A DNA stretch of 64,000 bases from NCBI GenBank assembly GCA_018475625.1, contig JAAKEZ010000008.1, positions 53,874-117,873 of the forward strand, given 5' to 3'. The translations under genes and the position numbers were made by a program. How positions within the stretch are numbered: the stretch's first letter is position 1; each line of letters opens with the position of its first letter. Positions 51,283 to 59,147 of this stretch are shown here, one piece after another. The DNA is from Candidatus Bathyarchaeota archaeon A05DMB-2. Its GTDB lineage: Archaea; Thermoproteota; Bathyarchaeia; Bathyarchaeales; Bathycorpusculaceae. The notes below the pieces were generated by a model. That model searched no databases, had not been told where the DNA came from, and worked only from the letters and a program-made list of their open reading frames with translations.

Positions 51283-51671
51283 TGGTTCGCGTGGAAGCCG
51301 AGGTTAACCCGACGGAGAGCGAAGAGAAGGTGAGGCAAGCGATAGCGAACATTTTTGGCGACGTGCTTATGACAGTTACGCCTTCTTATAGGGGAGGGGG
51401 GCTACTCGCGGAGGCTAGAGGACAGGAATCGCTTGTCAAGTTTCGCAACCTGCTTCGCAGCGACAGGATTCGAGACGCCGCTCGACGAGCGCTTTTCCAT
51501 GGGATTCACAGGGGCACGATTAGTTTCTGTTTGAATAAGCAGGTGGCGTTTGCGGGGCATGTTTCTTTTTCCGAGGAAGTCGCGGAGTCGCCGCTTGGGC
51601 CCATAAAGGTGACGATCGCGTGTGATGACCCGCGGGGATTGGTGGATTGGCTTGCGCCACGAACAGCTTAA
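51270..51671 (+). CDS. UPF0201 (DUF54) protein
   Basis: 133 residues. VEAEVNPTESEEKVRQAIANIF, LVKFRNLLRSDRIRDAARR and FCLNKQVAFAGHVSF are the family markers. The fold is a dodecin/DUF54 alpha-beta domain resembling ribosomal L5. Function unknown; tied to UPF0200 by overlap and by its partner distribution. Confidence 0.8.
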   Translation: MDEVVVRVEAEVNPTESEEKVRQAIANIFGDVLMTVTPSYRGGGLLAEARGQESLVKFRNLLRSDRIRDAARRALFHGIHRGTISFCLNKQVAFAGHVSFSEEVAESPLGPIKVTIACDDPRGLVDWLAPRTA

Positions 51672-51672
51672 G

Positions 51673-52701
51673 TTGTATGGGTCTTGGGTGTCGGCGAAGG
51701 CGCAGGTGTCTTCGCGCGGCGCGGTTCTGTTGGGCGACACGGTTGCGTGCGACGCTTTTGACGCTGACCGACCTGTGCGTGTGGTGACTCATGCGCATGC
51801 GGATCACCTGTCGGGTTTGCGGAGTAGTCTGCGCGCTTGCAGTCGGGTGATGATGACGGCGGCTACTCGTGACCTTGTGGGCGTCATGAACGGGTCGGAT
51901 ATGCTTGCGGACGGTTGCGTAGAAACGGTTGAGTACGGCAAAACGGTGGAGCATGATGGCGAGCGGGTTACGCTTGTGAAGGCGGCGCATATTTTGGGTG
52001 CGGCGCAGGTTGTGGTTGAGGGCTCTGAGGGCGGCAGAGTGGCGTACACGGGTGATTTTAGGCTTGACGGCACTGAGCCTGTGGAGGACTGTGATGTGTT
52101 GGTGGTAGAGGCGACTTATGGGAGTCCGCTGTGCAGGCGCAATTTCAATGTGGATGTGGAGGAACTGCTAGTGCGGATGGTTGAGGAGCGGCTTCGGAGG
52201 GGCACGGTTTACGTGTTTGGTTATCATGGGAAGCTGCAGGAGGTTATGGAGATTCTGCGTGAGGCGAATGTTGAGGTGCCGTTTGTTATGCCTGAACGGG
52301 TTCTTCGAGTTTCCAAAGTTTGCGCAGCGCATGGAATGCGGCTGGGTGATTTGACGTTGTCGACTGAAGGTGAGGGGCGTGAGTTGTTGGATGGTGATTT
52401 GCCTTGTGTGGCTTTTTATCATATGAACGCTCGTGGCAGCGTGGGTTTGAGGTCGTCGCGCATCTGCGTGAGCGGTTGGGAGTTTCATTCGCCGTGCAGG
52501 CAGATTGGCGAGCGTGAGCATTTGGTGGCGTTGAGTGACCATTCGGATTTTGATGGGTTAATTGAGTATGTTCGGCGTTGTAAGCCGCGGCGTGTGGTTA
52601 CGGATAATTTTCGTGTGAGTCATGGTGTGGCTTTGGCGCGGGAGATTCGGCGGCGTTTGGGTGTTCCTGCGGTTGCGATGCCTGCGCGGGTTGGTGTTTA
52701 G
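51673..52701 (+). CDS. Metallo-beta-lactamase-fold RNA exonuclease/CPSF-like protein
   Basis: About 342 residues from TTG 51673, two bases after UPF0201 (frame extends to 51622). Metal ligands: THAHADHLSGL, then HILGAAQVVVE, YTGDFRLDG, and a C-terminal ALSDHSDFDGLIEYV with SHGVAL. This matches the archaeal mRNA 3'-end-processing factor-like and exonuclease group (Snm1/YSH1-like). It would process or degrade RNA. Last of a three-gene operon with UPF0200 and UPF0201. Confidence 0.8.
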   Translation: MYGSWVSAKAQVSSRGAVLLGDTVACDAFDADRPVRVVTHAHADHLSGLRSSLRACSRVMMTAATRDLVGVMNGSDMLADGCVETVEYGKTVEHDGERVTLVKAAHILGAAQVVVEGSEGGRVAYTGDFRLDGTEPVEDCDVLVVEATYGSPLCRRNFNVDVEELLVRMVEERLRRGTVYVFGYHGKLQEVMEILREANVEVPFVMPERVLRVSKVCAAHGMRLGDLTLSTEGEGRELLDGDLPCVAFYHMNARGSVGLRSSRICVSGWEFHSPCRQIGEREHLVALSDHSDFDGLIEYVRRCKPRRVVTDNFRVSHGVALAREIRRRLGVPAVAMPARVGV

Positions 52702-52829
52702 TGTTTTTGTGTTGTACAATAGTTGACTATTGAATATTACGACACAATATTTATCTATGGTTGACCAAATAATTTTCCTCGTAAGGGTTCGGAGCCAGAT
52801 TCCGAATCCACCGACGAGAGCGCACAGCA

Positions 52830-53522
52830 ATGGCAGCCCCACTACAACCAGAATTCTTCCTGCTGCTGGGCATAGACCTATTCCTAGCCATGAGCCTACT
52901 CGCATGCCTGCTGGACAAGCACTTCCCATGGCACTTGCCGTACCTGTACCAGGTTGCGTCGCTGGCTGGCTTCGGACAACTCATCGTAGCCAAAGAGTTT
53001 ATGGCACTGTTCGGCGATTACATGCGCTTCTGGTTCAGCCTCCTTTATGTCGCAATAGCTTTAGCGAACATCGCGGCGGTCAACGTGTACCTCGGCATAA
53101 TCAAGAAAATGCTCGCTTATGCGAAGGTTTTCATGCTGGCGGTGTCGTTTCCGTCTTTCGCATTGGTCTCGTTCTTCCTCGCCAACTACTCCAGTGTCGC
53201 GTCGCATCCGCTGGTGATGTTTCCGCATGTGGCGTGGGAAGCCACGTTCGTCGGTGTAGTCGCCTTCGACACCTTCGTCATCGGCGCCGGGACGTACTTG
53301 TTCTTTAAGCCGAAATGGTGGCACGTCGCACTCGTCGGCAGCGCAGCCATAACAGGCGCAACGGCATACGCGTTCTTTAAGCCCACTGGTGGCACGTCGG
53401 TCTTCGTGGTTTCAGCCATAGCTCTGGCGTTAGCCTGCATATTCGTCTTGGCAACAAGCGTCTACATACTCGTGCGCATATGGAAAGAAACTCGAATTGA
53501 AAAAGACAGGAAGCGGAGGTGA
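52830..53522 (+). CDS. Multi-pass membrane protein of unknown function
   Basis: 230 residues with about seven membrane spans; conserved-looking LIVAKEFMALFGDYMRFW between spans 2 and 3. The C-terminus is basic and charged (KETRIEKDRKRR). A TATA-like CAATATTTA lies near 52745-52753. The secreted protein gene follows eight bases after its stop, so the two are probably one unit. It is not recognisable as a signal peptidase. Confidence 0.65.
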   Translation: MAAPLQPEFFLLLGIDLFLAMSLLACLLDKHFPWHLPYLYQVASLAGFGQLIVAKEFMALFGDYMRFWFSLLYVAIALANIAAVNVYLGIIKKMLAYAKVFMLAVSFPSFALVSFFLANYSSVASHPLVMFPHVAWEATFVGVVAFDTFVIGAGTYLFFKPKWWHVALVGSAAITGATAYAFFKPTGGTSVFVVSAIALALACIFVLATSVYILVRIWKETRIEKDRKRR

Positions 53523-53530
53523 GATGAAAA

Positions 53531-54097
53531 ATGAAATTGAGCACTTTAAACAACAAAAAAAGCCTGAAAATAGTAACCTTGTTGATATCGTCTCTAATCA
53601 TAGCCACAGTCAGTGCTGCAAGTTACAGTGAATTATTTATGTATGGAAATAGTATAACGATCGGCACAGCAAGTGTAAAGTTCACAACTGGTGCAAACAC
53701 AACCCAACTTGGGGGAGCCGATGCAATAAATGCTGCTGGGACTATAGTAACCTTTGATCAAATCCAGATTGCACCTGGGGATGTTGCTACTTATGATGAA
53801 GCGGTTAACGTAACAAATTCTGCTGGAGCTTCAAAGACCATCACAATAAGTGTCGAGTCTATATCTGGTGACTTCTCAACAAACTTTGACTATCTAAACA
53901 TAACTAGGATTGCTGGTGATGGAAGTACCAAAGGAACAAGCATAGAAATAGTCTCAACTGGATCAAACGTTACTACAACGGACGGTCAGACCATGACAGC
54001 TGGCGAAATTTGGGCAATACGATGGGAACTAAAAGCAAAGCCGGACGCAACTATAGGAGAATCGTTTACTATCGCCTTGAAAGTCACTGTCGCTTAA
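53531..54097 (+). CDS. Secreted beta-rich protein, possible TasA/pilin-like filament subunit
   Basis: 188 residues. The N-terminal signal sequence (basic KLSTLNNKKSLK, then a hydrophobic stretch ending in SAAS) is followed by about 155 residues of Ser/Thr/Gly/Ala-rich beta-strand sequence with Asn-linked glycosylation sequons (NTT, NVT, NIT). No C-terminal anchor. Its size and layout resemble TasA/camelysin-type fibre proteins and archaeal bundling-pilus subunits, which polymerise by donated strands; this is only a structural impression. AGGTGAGATG precedes the start. Confidence 0.6.
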   Translation: MKLSTLNNKKSLKIVTLLISSLIIATVSAASYSELFMYGNSITIGTASVKFTTGANTTQLGGADAINAAGTIVTFDQIQIAPGDVATYDEAVNVTNSAGASKTITISVESISGDFSTNFDYLNITRIAGDGSTKGTSIEIVSTGSNVTTTDGQTMTAGEIWAIRWELKAKPDATIGESFTIALKVTVA

Positions 54098-54100
54098 AAC

Positions 54101-54129
54101 TCCCTTTTTTCTTTTATTCTACCCCTTTT
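54101..54129 (+). terminator. T-rich terminator after the secreted protein gene
   Basis: TCCCTTTTTTCTTTTATTCT followed by ACCCCTTTTG lies just after the stop and before the HMG-CoA reductase promoter region. Confidence 0.45.
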
Positions 54130-54211
54130 GTTTGCAACTTTCAAAATATGAAAGCTTATTTAAGCAATGATTGTTATCCTTATTTTCCATAGAAGGCGTA
54201 AGGTGAAAGAT

Positions 54212-55486
54212 GTGCATAAGTCGTCTTTGATTTCTGGATTCTATAAACTCTCCCCGAAAGAACGCTTAGCCTTAGTTAAAGACTTTGCAGATTTATCTGA
54301 CGAAGAGTGCGCTTTGTTGCAGAGCACGGGTTCTTTGTCGTTGGACATGGCTGACCGCATGATAGAAAACGTCGTCGGCGCCTTCCCCCTGCCGCTGGGC
54401 ATCGGCGTCAACTTCCTCATCAACGGCACAGACTACCTTATTCCCATGGTTACGGAGGAGCCCTCGGTGGTGGCGGCAGCCAGCTACGCCGCGAAAATGG
54501 TTCGTGAGGGCGGAGGCTTCCGCACAAGCAGCACTGCGCCCGTCATGATTGGGCAAGTCCAAGTGGTTGGCGTCGCAGACCCAGAAGTGGCGAAGCAGCG
54601 CGTCCTCGCGGCTAAGGTAGCGATTCTCCAGAAGGCGAACGAGCAAGACCCTGTGCTGGTTTCGGCAGGCGGCGGCGCCCGAGACCTCGACGCAAAAGTC
54701 ATCCAAACCACCCAGGGACCCATGCTCATCGTGGAGCTGCACGTGGACTGCCGCGACGCCATGGGCGCCAACGCCGTCAACACCATGGCAGAAGCCGTCG
54801 CGCCGCTCATAGAGCAAATCACGGGCGGACGCGTCATCCTCCGCATAATCAGCAACCTCGCCACCAAACGCCTCGCCCGCGCATCCTGCGTCGTCCCCAA
54901 AGAAGCGGTGGGCGGCGAAGAAGTGGTGGACGGCATCGTTAACGCCTCCGCGTTTGCAGAGGCAGACCCTTACCGCGCAGCCACGCATAACAAGGGCGCC
55001 ATGAACGGCATAATCGCCGTCGTCCTCGCCACAGGCAACGACCACCGAGCCATCGAAGCAGGCGCACACGCATACGCCGCGCTCAACGGCAGGTACACGT
55101 CGCTTTCGAAGTGGGAGAAAACCGAGAACGGCGACCTCAAAGGCTTCATCGAGCTGCCCATGGCAGTCGGACTCATCGGCGGCGCCGTGCGAACGCATCC
55201 CATCGCAAAAATCGCCGTGAAAATCCTCGGGGTAAAATCAGCCAACGAATTCGCCGAAGTCCTCGCCGCCGTCGGCTTAGCCCAGAATCTCGCCGCACTG
55301 CGGGCGCTGGCGCATGAGGGAATCCAGCGGGGCCACATGTCGCTCCACGCCAGAAACATCGCCGTGGCAGCAGGCGCCACCGGAGACCTGATTAACGTGG
55401 TGGCTGAAAGGATGGTTCAGGAACGAAAAATCCGCATGGACCGAGCCAAAGAACTCCTCACCGAACTCGGCGCCGACCAGAAATAA
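54212..55486 (+). CDS. Class II HMG-CoA reductase
   Basis: About 424 residues from GTG 54212 (AGGTGA at 54201-54206; an earlier GTG at 54203 overlaps that site). Class II signatures: NVVGAFPLPLGIGVNFLING, EEPSVVAAASYAA (catalytic Glu), DCRDAMGANAVNTM, ATHNKGAMNGI (catalytic Lys), ATGNDHRAIE (Asp) and GHMSLHARNIAVAAG (His). Classical archaeal enzymes are class I; class II occurs in Archaeoglobus, Thermoplasmata and some bacteria. It makes mevalonate, the isoprenoid lipid precursor. Cofactor (NADH or NADPH) cannot be read safely. Confidence 0.9.
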   Translation: MHKSSLISGFYKLSPKERLALVKDFADLSDEECALLQSTGSLSLDMADRMIENVVGAFPLPLGIGVNFLINGTDYLIPMVTEEPSVVAAASYAAKMVREGGGFRTSSTAPVMIGQVQVVGVADPEVAKQRVLAAKVAILQKANEQDPVLVSAGGGARDLDAKVIQTTQGPMLIVELHVDCRDAMGANAVNTMAEAVAPLIEQITGGRVILRIISNLATKRLARASCVVPKEAVGGEEVVDGIVNASAFAEADPYRAATHNKGAMNGIIAVVLATGNDHRAIEAGAHAYAALNGRYTSLSKWEKTENGDLKGFIELPMAVGLIGGAVRTHPIAKIAVKILGVKSANEFAEVLAAVGLAQNLAALRALAHEGIQRGHMSLHARNIAVAAGATGDLINVVAERMVQERKIRMDRAKELLTELGADQK

Positions 55487-55492
55487 GCCACG

Positions 55493-55849
55493 TCACTTTT
55501 TTCTCGCATGCCTGCCGTGAGCCATGTAAATTTTCCCCGTCTTCTGCAACTCTATGCACAGGTCGCAAAAGGAATCGCTGAACTCCTCACGACTCATCTC
55601 CGAAGTCGCCATCTGCGCCGCCACCTTGGCAGCTGCTTCTTGGACTGCTGGCGCGATTTCCGCGTAGTTCGGGATGCTCTTGCGCCCGCGCTTATGGGCT
55701 AGGTACTGGCTTATGGCGGCTTGCGTGGTGCCGAGTTTCTTGGCGGCTTTCACCTGAGTGTAACCGTACTTCTCGATAAGCTCCTTCGCGACGAAGGCGC
55801 GGTAGAGCGGAAGGATGTAGCGGGCGACGCTTTCGCACGAAAACGACAT
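55493..55849 (-). CDS. HTH-type transcriptional regulator
   Basis: 118 residues. YGYTQVKAAKKLGTTQAAISQYL is a clear helix-turn-helix of the predicted archaeal regulator group (COG2522-like). The C-terminal half has Cys residues in SFCDLCIELQKTGKI and ends in a basic HGRHARKK. Its stop is six bases from the HMG-CoA reductase stop, convergent. Targets unknown. Confidence 0.75.
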   Translation of the reverse strand: MSFSCESVARYILPLYRAFVAKELIEKYGYTQVKAAKKLGTTQAAISQYLAHKRGRKSIPNYAEIAPAVQEAAAKVAAQMATSEMSREEFSDSFCDLCIELQKTGKIYMAHGRHARKK

Positions 55850-55982
55850 GGTGCTTCCAACAGCCCAGAATATAACGCGCTTATACTTAAAATGTTTGGT
55901 ACCAACGCCGAAACTCGCCCGTTGATATCAGAACGCTTTTAACAACCTCACAAGATTAATTGGCTTCACTTTTAATATGTTC

Positions 55983-56285
55983 TTAAGGATTGGTTATAGT
56001 CACTTTTTCACAATCAGCAATTACCATATATTCCTGTTTTTCTTCCCCTTTTGTTTTGCATACCGTTGCCTTTAGCAGTTCTTCTTGGTCGATTATTATT
56101 GTTTCAAAACTTCTCAGAAAACTTGAACCTGTGGCTCTTATTTTTTGACACTTTGAGCAAACTTCGATTTTTTCGATATGCAACCACTGTAAATTTTCGC
56201 GAGAAAGCAAAAAGTCCGCGACTGCCCGCTTCACAGCGTGTGGTGGTTCGGTCCATATATGTAGTTTCGGTAAACAGAATTTCAT
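55983..56285 (-). CDS. Hypothetical protein with a CxxC pair
   Basis: 100 residues from ATG 56285. A CxxC pair in EVCSKCQKIRATG suggests a single small zinc-type site; flanking sequence is mixed. A near-identical 25-base motif upstream (56349-56373) is also found upstream of the methyltransferase gene. No family recognised; the frame may be real but the evidence is modest. Confidence 0.4.
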   Translation of the reverse strand: MKFCLPKLHIWTEPPHAVKRAVADFLLSRENLQWLHIEKIEVCSKCQKIRATGSSFLRSFETIIIDQEELLKATVCKTKGEEKQEYMVIADCEKVTITNP

Positions 56286-56348
56286 TCTAAGCCATCTTTC
56301 CTTTTGACTTGTAACACTTTACTATTTGCCAGCGTTTCTTGAATTTAA

Positions 56349-56373
56349 AATTATGAATTAAGAATCTTGATTA
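56349..56373. repeat. Direct repeat copy 1 flanking the glycosylation genes
   Basis: AATTATGAATTAAGAATCTT followed by GATTA, 24 of 25 bases identical to 58400-58424. The two copies bracket the glycosyltransferase and methyltransferase genes. Confidence 0.7.
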
Positions 56374-56468
56374 ATAGTATCATTACTATGGAAACCAAAA
56401 TCATTGAGTTTATTGGGATCATTCGCAAAACAAATTAGAGTTTATCTACTACAGCAATAATGTTCTCA

Positions 56469-57680
56469 TCACTGAAATGCTATTTCAGGGCTAATCTCTA
56501 CAATTGGACCGTTATAAAGCTTAACTTCGCTATATAGGTTCAAGAATCTCATCGTATCCTTTATTTTTTGATAATCTTCCTCGTTTGTCACATTGACTGA
56601 CCCGAAACCCTGAGAAGCCTCTTCTAGTAAATTTGCGTAGAAGTCTGATAGGCAATCGTTTTCTATCATTCCGTAGAATCTTCTTGCATCTCTTCCGAGG
56701 AATATTTCCTCTTCAGAGGGAACTCTGATTTCGATTGTGCGATTTGATGGGTAGTTTGTGTAGAATCCGAGCAACGCATTGAAGTAGGCATTTTTTGGAA
56801 TTTCTCCATAATACGCTTGTATCACAGTCTTCGTCATTTCTAGTAACTGCTTTGGAAAACTAGCGCCTTCTCTGAACAATGACTTCGCCCAGACTCTCGC
56901 AAGCGCTTTTTGCACTTTAAAGAATGGAAAATGTATTCTACTGCCAATTTCAATTACTGCCCTTAAGCAACCATTCGTTACCTCAAACTTTCCTATATCC
57001 GAGCAGGCGTAATTTTCAGTGTAGACTCTATACTTATACCATGGATGGACCTTTAAGAGACTGAGTGTGTTAACTGCGTTTTCGCTAAATTTTAGCCAAT
57101 AAGGCATATTCCAATTGATGTAATTCTCAACTACGTTGGAGAATGCTTCTCTTTTAACGAAGAACACATCAGACACAAAATTAGACGCCCCGCGAAGGAA
57201 CAACAACGCTGGGGAAAAAGAGTTGACAGCTTCTACTACTTTTGAGGTTCCACTAAACTCTCCTTTTTCATTCATCTTTAAAATGTCCGCATATACTCCT
57301 TCGCAATCGCTTCGCGTAAATAACGAGGCAGTCCTTTCAAGACTATTTTTGTCTGAAAACTCGTCGTCCGAATGCAAAAGCGTAACGTATTCGCCTTCGA
57401 CTAATTCTGCGGCTTTAGCTAAAGCGTTCAGCTGCCCACGGTTCTCGTATAGTTCCAAATATTTGATACGGCTATCATCAAAGGTCTCAACGATTTCAGC
57501 CGTTTCATAGGTGGAACCATCATCGACTATTATTAGTTCCCAATTTTTGTAGGTTTGATTTACTACGCTACTTATTGCGTTTCCCAAGTATTTTGCGTCA
57601 TTGTAAGTTGGCATCAAAACAGAAATCTTATAATTTTCATTTTTCGCCAGTTCGATTTCAGACCTCTCCAGAAGTTCCAA
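56469..57680 (-). CDS. Family 2 glycosyltransferase
   Basis: 403 residues. Residues 18-~120 are a GT-A domain: ISVLMPTYNDAKYLGNAISS, ELIIVDDGSTYETAE and LLHSDDEFSDKN (DxD-type). The C-terminal ~280 residues are helical and unassigned. The protein probably transfers sugars in S-layer or archaellin N-glycosylation. A methyltransferase gene lies 55 bases upstream on the same strand. Confidence 0.85.
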   Translation of the reverse strand: MELLERSEIELAKNENYKISVLMPTYNDAKYLGNAISSVVNQTYKNWELIIVDDGSTYETAEIVETFDDSRIKYLELYENRGQLNALAKAAELVEGEYVTLLHSDDEFSDKNSLERTASLFTRSDCEGVYADILKMNEKGEFSGTSKVVEAVNSFSPALLFLRGASNFVSDVFFVKREAFSNVVENYINWNMPYWLKFSENAVNTLSLLKVHPWYKYRVYTENYACSDIGKFEVTNGCLRAVIEIGSRIHFPFFKVQKALARVWAKSLFREGASFPKQLLEMTKTVIQAYYGEIPKNAYFNALLGFYTNYPSNRTIEIRVPSEEEIFLGRDARRFYGMIENDCLSDFYANLLEEASQGFGSVNVTNEEDYQKIKDTMRFLNLYSEVKLYNGPIVEISPEIAFQ

Positions 57681-57735
57681 CTAAGAGATTATCAATGTTG
57701 TAACATGTTTTCTTGGCAAACACTACTAATAGCCT

Positions 57736-58371
57736 CTATTGACTTACAACTACGCTTGAAACCTGCTCTGAGGTCTCTTGCCAAATCCTAAACTCCAGAG
57801 CTTCAGCCACCGCCTTCTTTTTGATGGCGTTAACAATCATTGCTCTGCCAGTTACTCTTCTGAAGAATGTAGACAGGTTAAACAGCGGCAAGTCATATTT
57901 CATATGGCCATAATCGCCCTCACGTGTCACCTTCAGAAGTTCAAAGTTAATCGTTATGCGGCTGAAGCCGGCTCTCGTCATGATGTTCCGCATCTCCGCG
58001 TCAGTCCAGGTTGTTATATGGTCTGGAACAGGTGTTAGCATAATGTCTTTGTTTCGCAGAGCTCGAAGAAAGTTGCGCCAGTGCAGAGGATTGGGAGTTG
58101 ATAGTTCAATAGCTCCTCCGTTTCTGAGAACTCTACAGATTTCTTTTAGCGCCCTTAAAGGGCTGTCTAAATGCTCAACGACATCGTAGAAAAAAGCCTT
58201 ATCAAAAATTCCAGACTTGAAGGGTAAGTGATGGGCGTCACATTGCACGAAGTTATCCGGAACAACCTCAGGCCTTCCGATATCAACATTGACTTCTCCT
58301 CGTGAGTGAGAGCCCGTGTACGCTGCGGACCCGCTGCCTACATCTAATATCATTGATGCCAAGCCTTCCAC
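57736..58371 (-). CDS. SAM-dependent methyltransferase (Methyltransf_11)
   Basis: 211 residues. SAM-binding loop ILDVGSGSAAYTG, then VQCDAHHLPFKSGIFDKAFF and VVEHLDSPLRALKEICRVLRNGGAIEL. It is a class I fold often found with glycosyltransferases, where it methylates sugars. Its start lies 29 bases after repeat copy 2. Probably co-transcribed with the glycosyltransferase. Confidence 0.85.
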   Translation of the reverse strand: MEGLASMILDVGSGSAAYTGSHSRGEVNVDIGRPEVVPDNFVQCDAHHLPFKSGIFDKAFFYDVVEHLDSPLRALKEICRVLRNGGAIELSTPNPLHWRNFLRALRNKDIMLTPVPDHITTWTDAEMRNIMTRAGFSRITINFELLKVTREGDYGHMKYDLPLFNLSTFFRRVTGRAMIVNAIKKKAVAEALEFRIWQETSEQVSSVVVSQ

Positions 58372-58399
58372 GTTTCATTCTTCCAGAATAACCCATAAG

Positions 58400-58424
58400 A
58401 ATTATGAATTGAGAATCTTGATTA
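58400..58424. repeat. Direct repeat copy 2 flanking the glycosylation genes
   Basis: AATTATGAATTGAGAATCTT followed by GATTA; one difference from 56349-56373. On the minus strand it lies 29-53 bases upstream of the methyltransferase start. Confidence 0.7.
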
Positions 58425-58602
58425 GTCATACCTATACTAACCTAGCCTTTCCTAGCGGCAAAAGTCTTCCCCAAGCTTCATCTAGCATGAAATAATAAAT
58501 TTGGTTGGCTTAACAAAATTTTCAAAAACCATTTTCGTTTAAGCATCTGGATTAAAAATTAATTAGAAAGTTAACATATAGCAATGTGCGGTGCGAGACA
58601 TA

Positions 58603-59082
58603 ATGACTGGCAAAGTAACAGTAATAATGGGTTCAGACAGAGACCTAGATTTTTGCCGCGAAATAGGCAAATACCTGAAACTCTTAGGCGTCGAATACGA
58701 GTTCCGCGTCGCCTCAGCCCACAAAACCCCACAAAAAGTCCTAGAAATCCTGAAGGAGCTTGAAGCAGAAAAGGTGGTTTACATAACCGTGGCGGGGCGC
58801 TCCAACGCGCTGAGTGGCTTCGTAGACGCCAACACCTCAAAACCCGTAATCGCCTGCCCACCTTACGCTCAAAAATTCAGCGGAGCCGATATATACTCGT
58901 CGCTGAGAATGCCCAGCGGCATAGGCTCTACGGTGACGCTTGAGCCTGAAGGCGCAGCCATCGCCGCAGCCAAAATCTTCGCATTAGACGACAAGGAAAT
59001 GGAGCAGCGGGTGAGGGATTACCAGGCGGAGAAGAGGCGTGGAATCGAAACCGCGGACGAAGCCGTTAAAAAACTGAAATAA
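58603..59082 (+). CDS. purE: AIR carboxylase / PurE, class II-like
   Basis: 159 residues from ATG 58603 (GTG 58591 also in frame). VIMGSDRDLDFCREI is the PurE opening and RVASAHKTPQKVLEIL the substrate loop. Later VAGRSNALSGFVDANTSKPV, CPPY and SSLRMPSGIGSTVTLEPEGA follow the class II (eukaryotic PAICS-type) pattern of AIR carboxylase, which uses CO2 directly. Class I PurE has a GGAAHLPG-type motif, absent here. No purK gene is nearby. Confidence 0.8.
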   Translation: MTGKVTVIMGSDRDLDFCREIGKYLKLLGVEYEFRVASAHKTPQKVLEILKELEAEKVVYITVAGRSNALSGFVDANTSKPVIACPPYAQKFSGADIYSSLRMPSGIGSTVTLEPEGAAIAAAKIFALDDKEMEQRVRDYQAEKRRGIETADEAVKKLK

Positions 59083-59147
59083 CCCCGACGCGCATTATAG
59101 GCAAAACGTAATTGTTCTGTAAACCGCGCATCCAAGGAGAGCCGACC

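Noticed and set aside
52783..52815. Possible tRNA T-arm-like sequence (GGGTTCGGAGCC followed by TTCCGAATCC)
   Set aside because: The flanking bases do not give acceptor, D or anticodon arms, and it overlaps the promoter region of a gene. No convincing tRNA was found anywhere in the window.
54293..55198. Long minus-strand frame opposite HMG-CoA reductase
   Set aside because: It is a mirror frame caused by high GC and codon bias of a well-conserved gene; its sequence is His/Cys/Val-rich and unlike any family.
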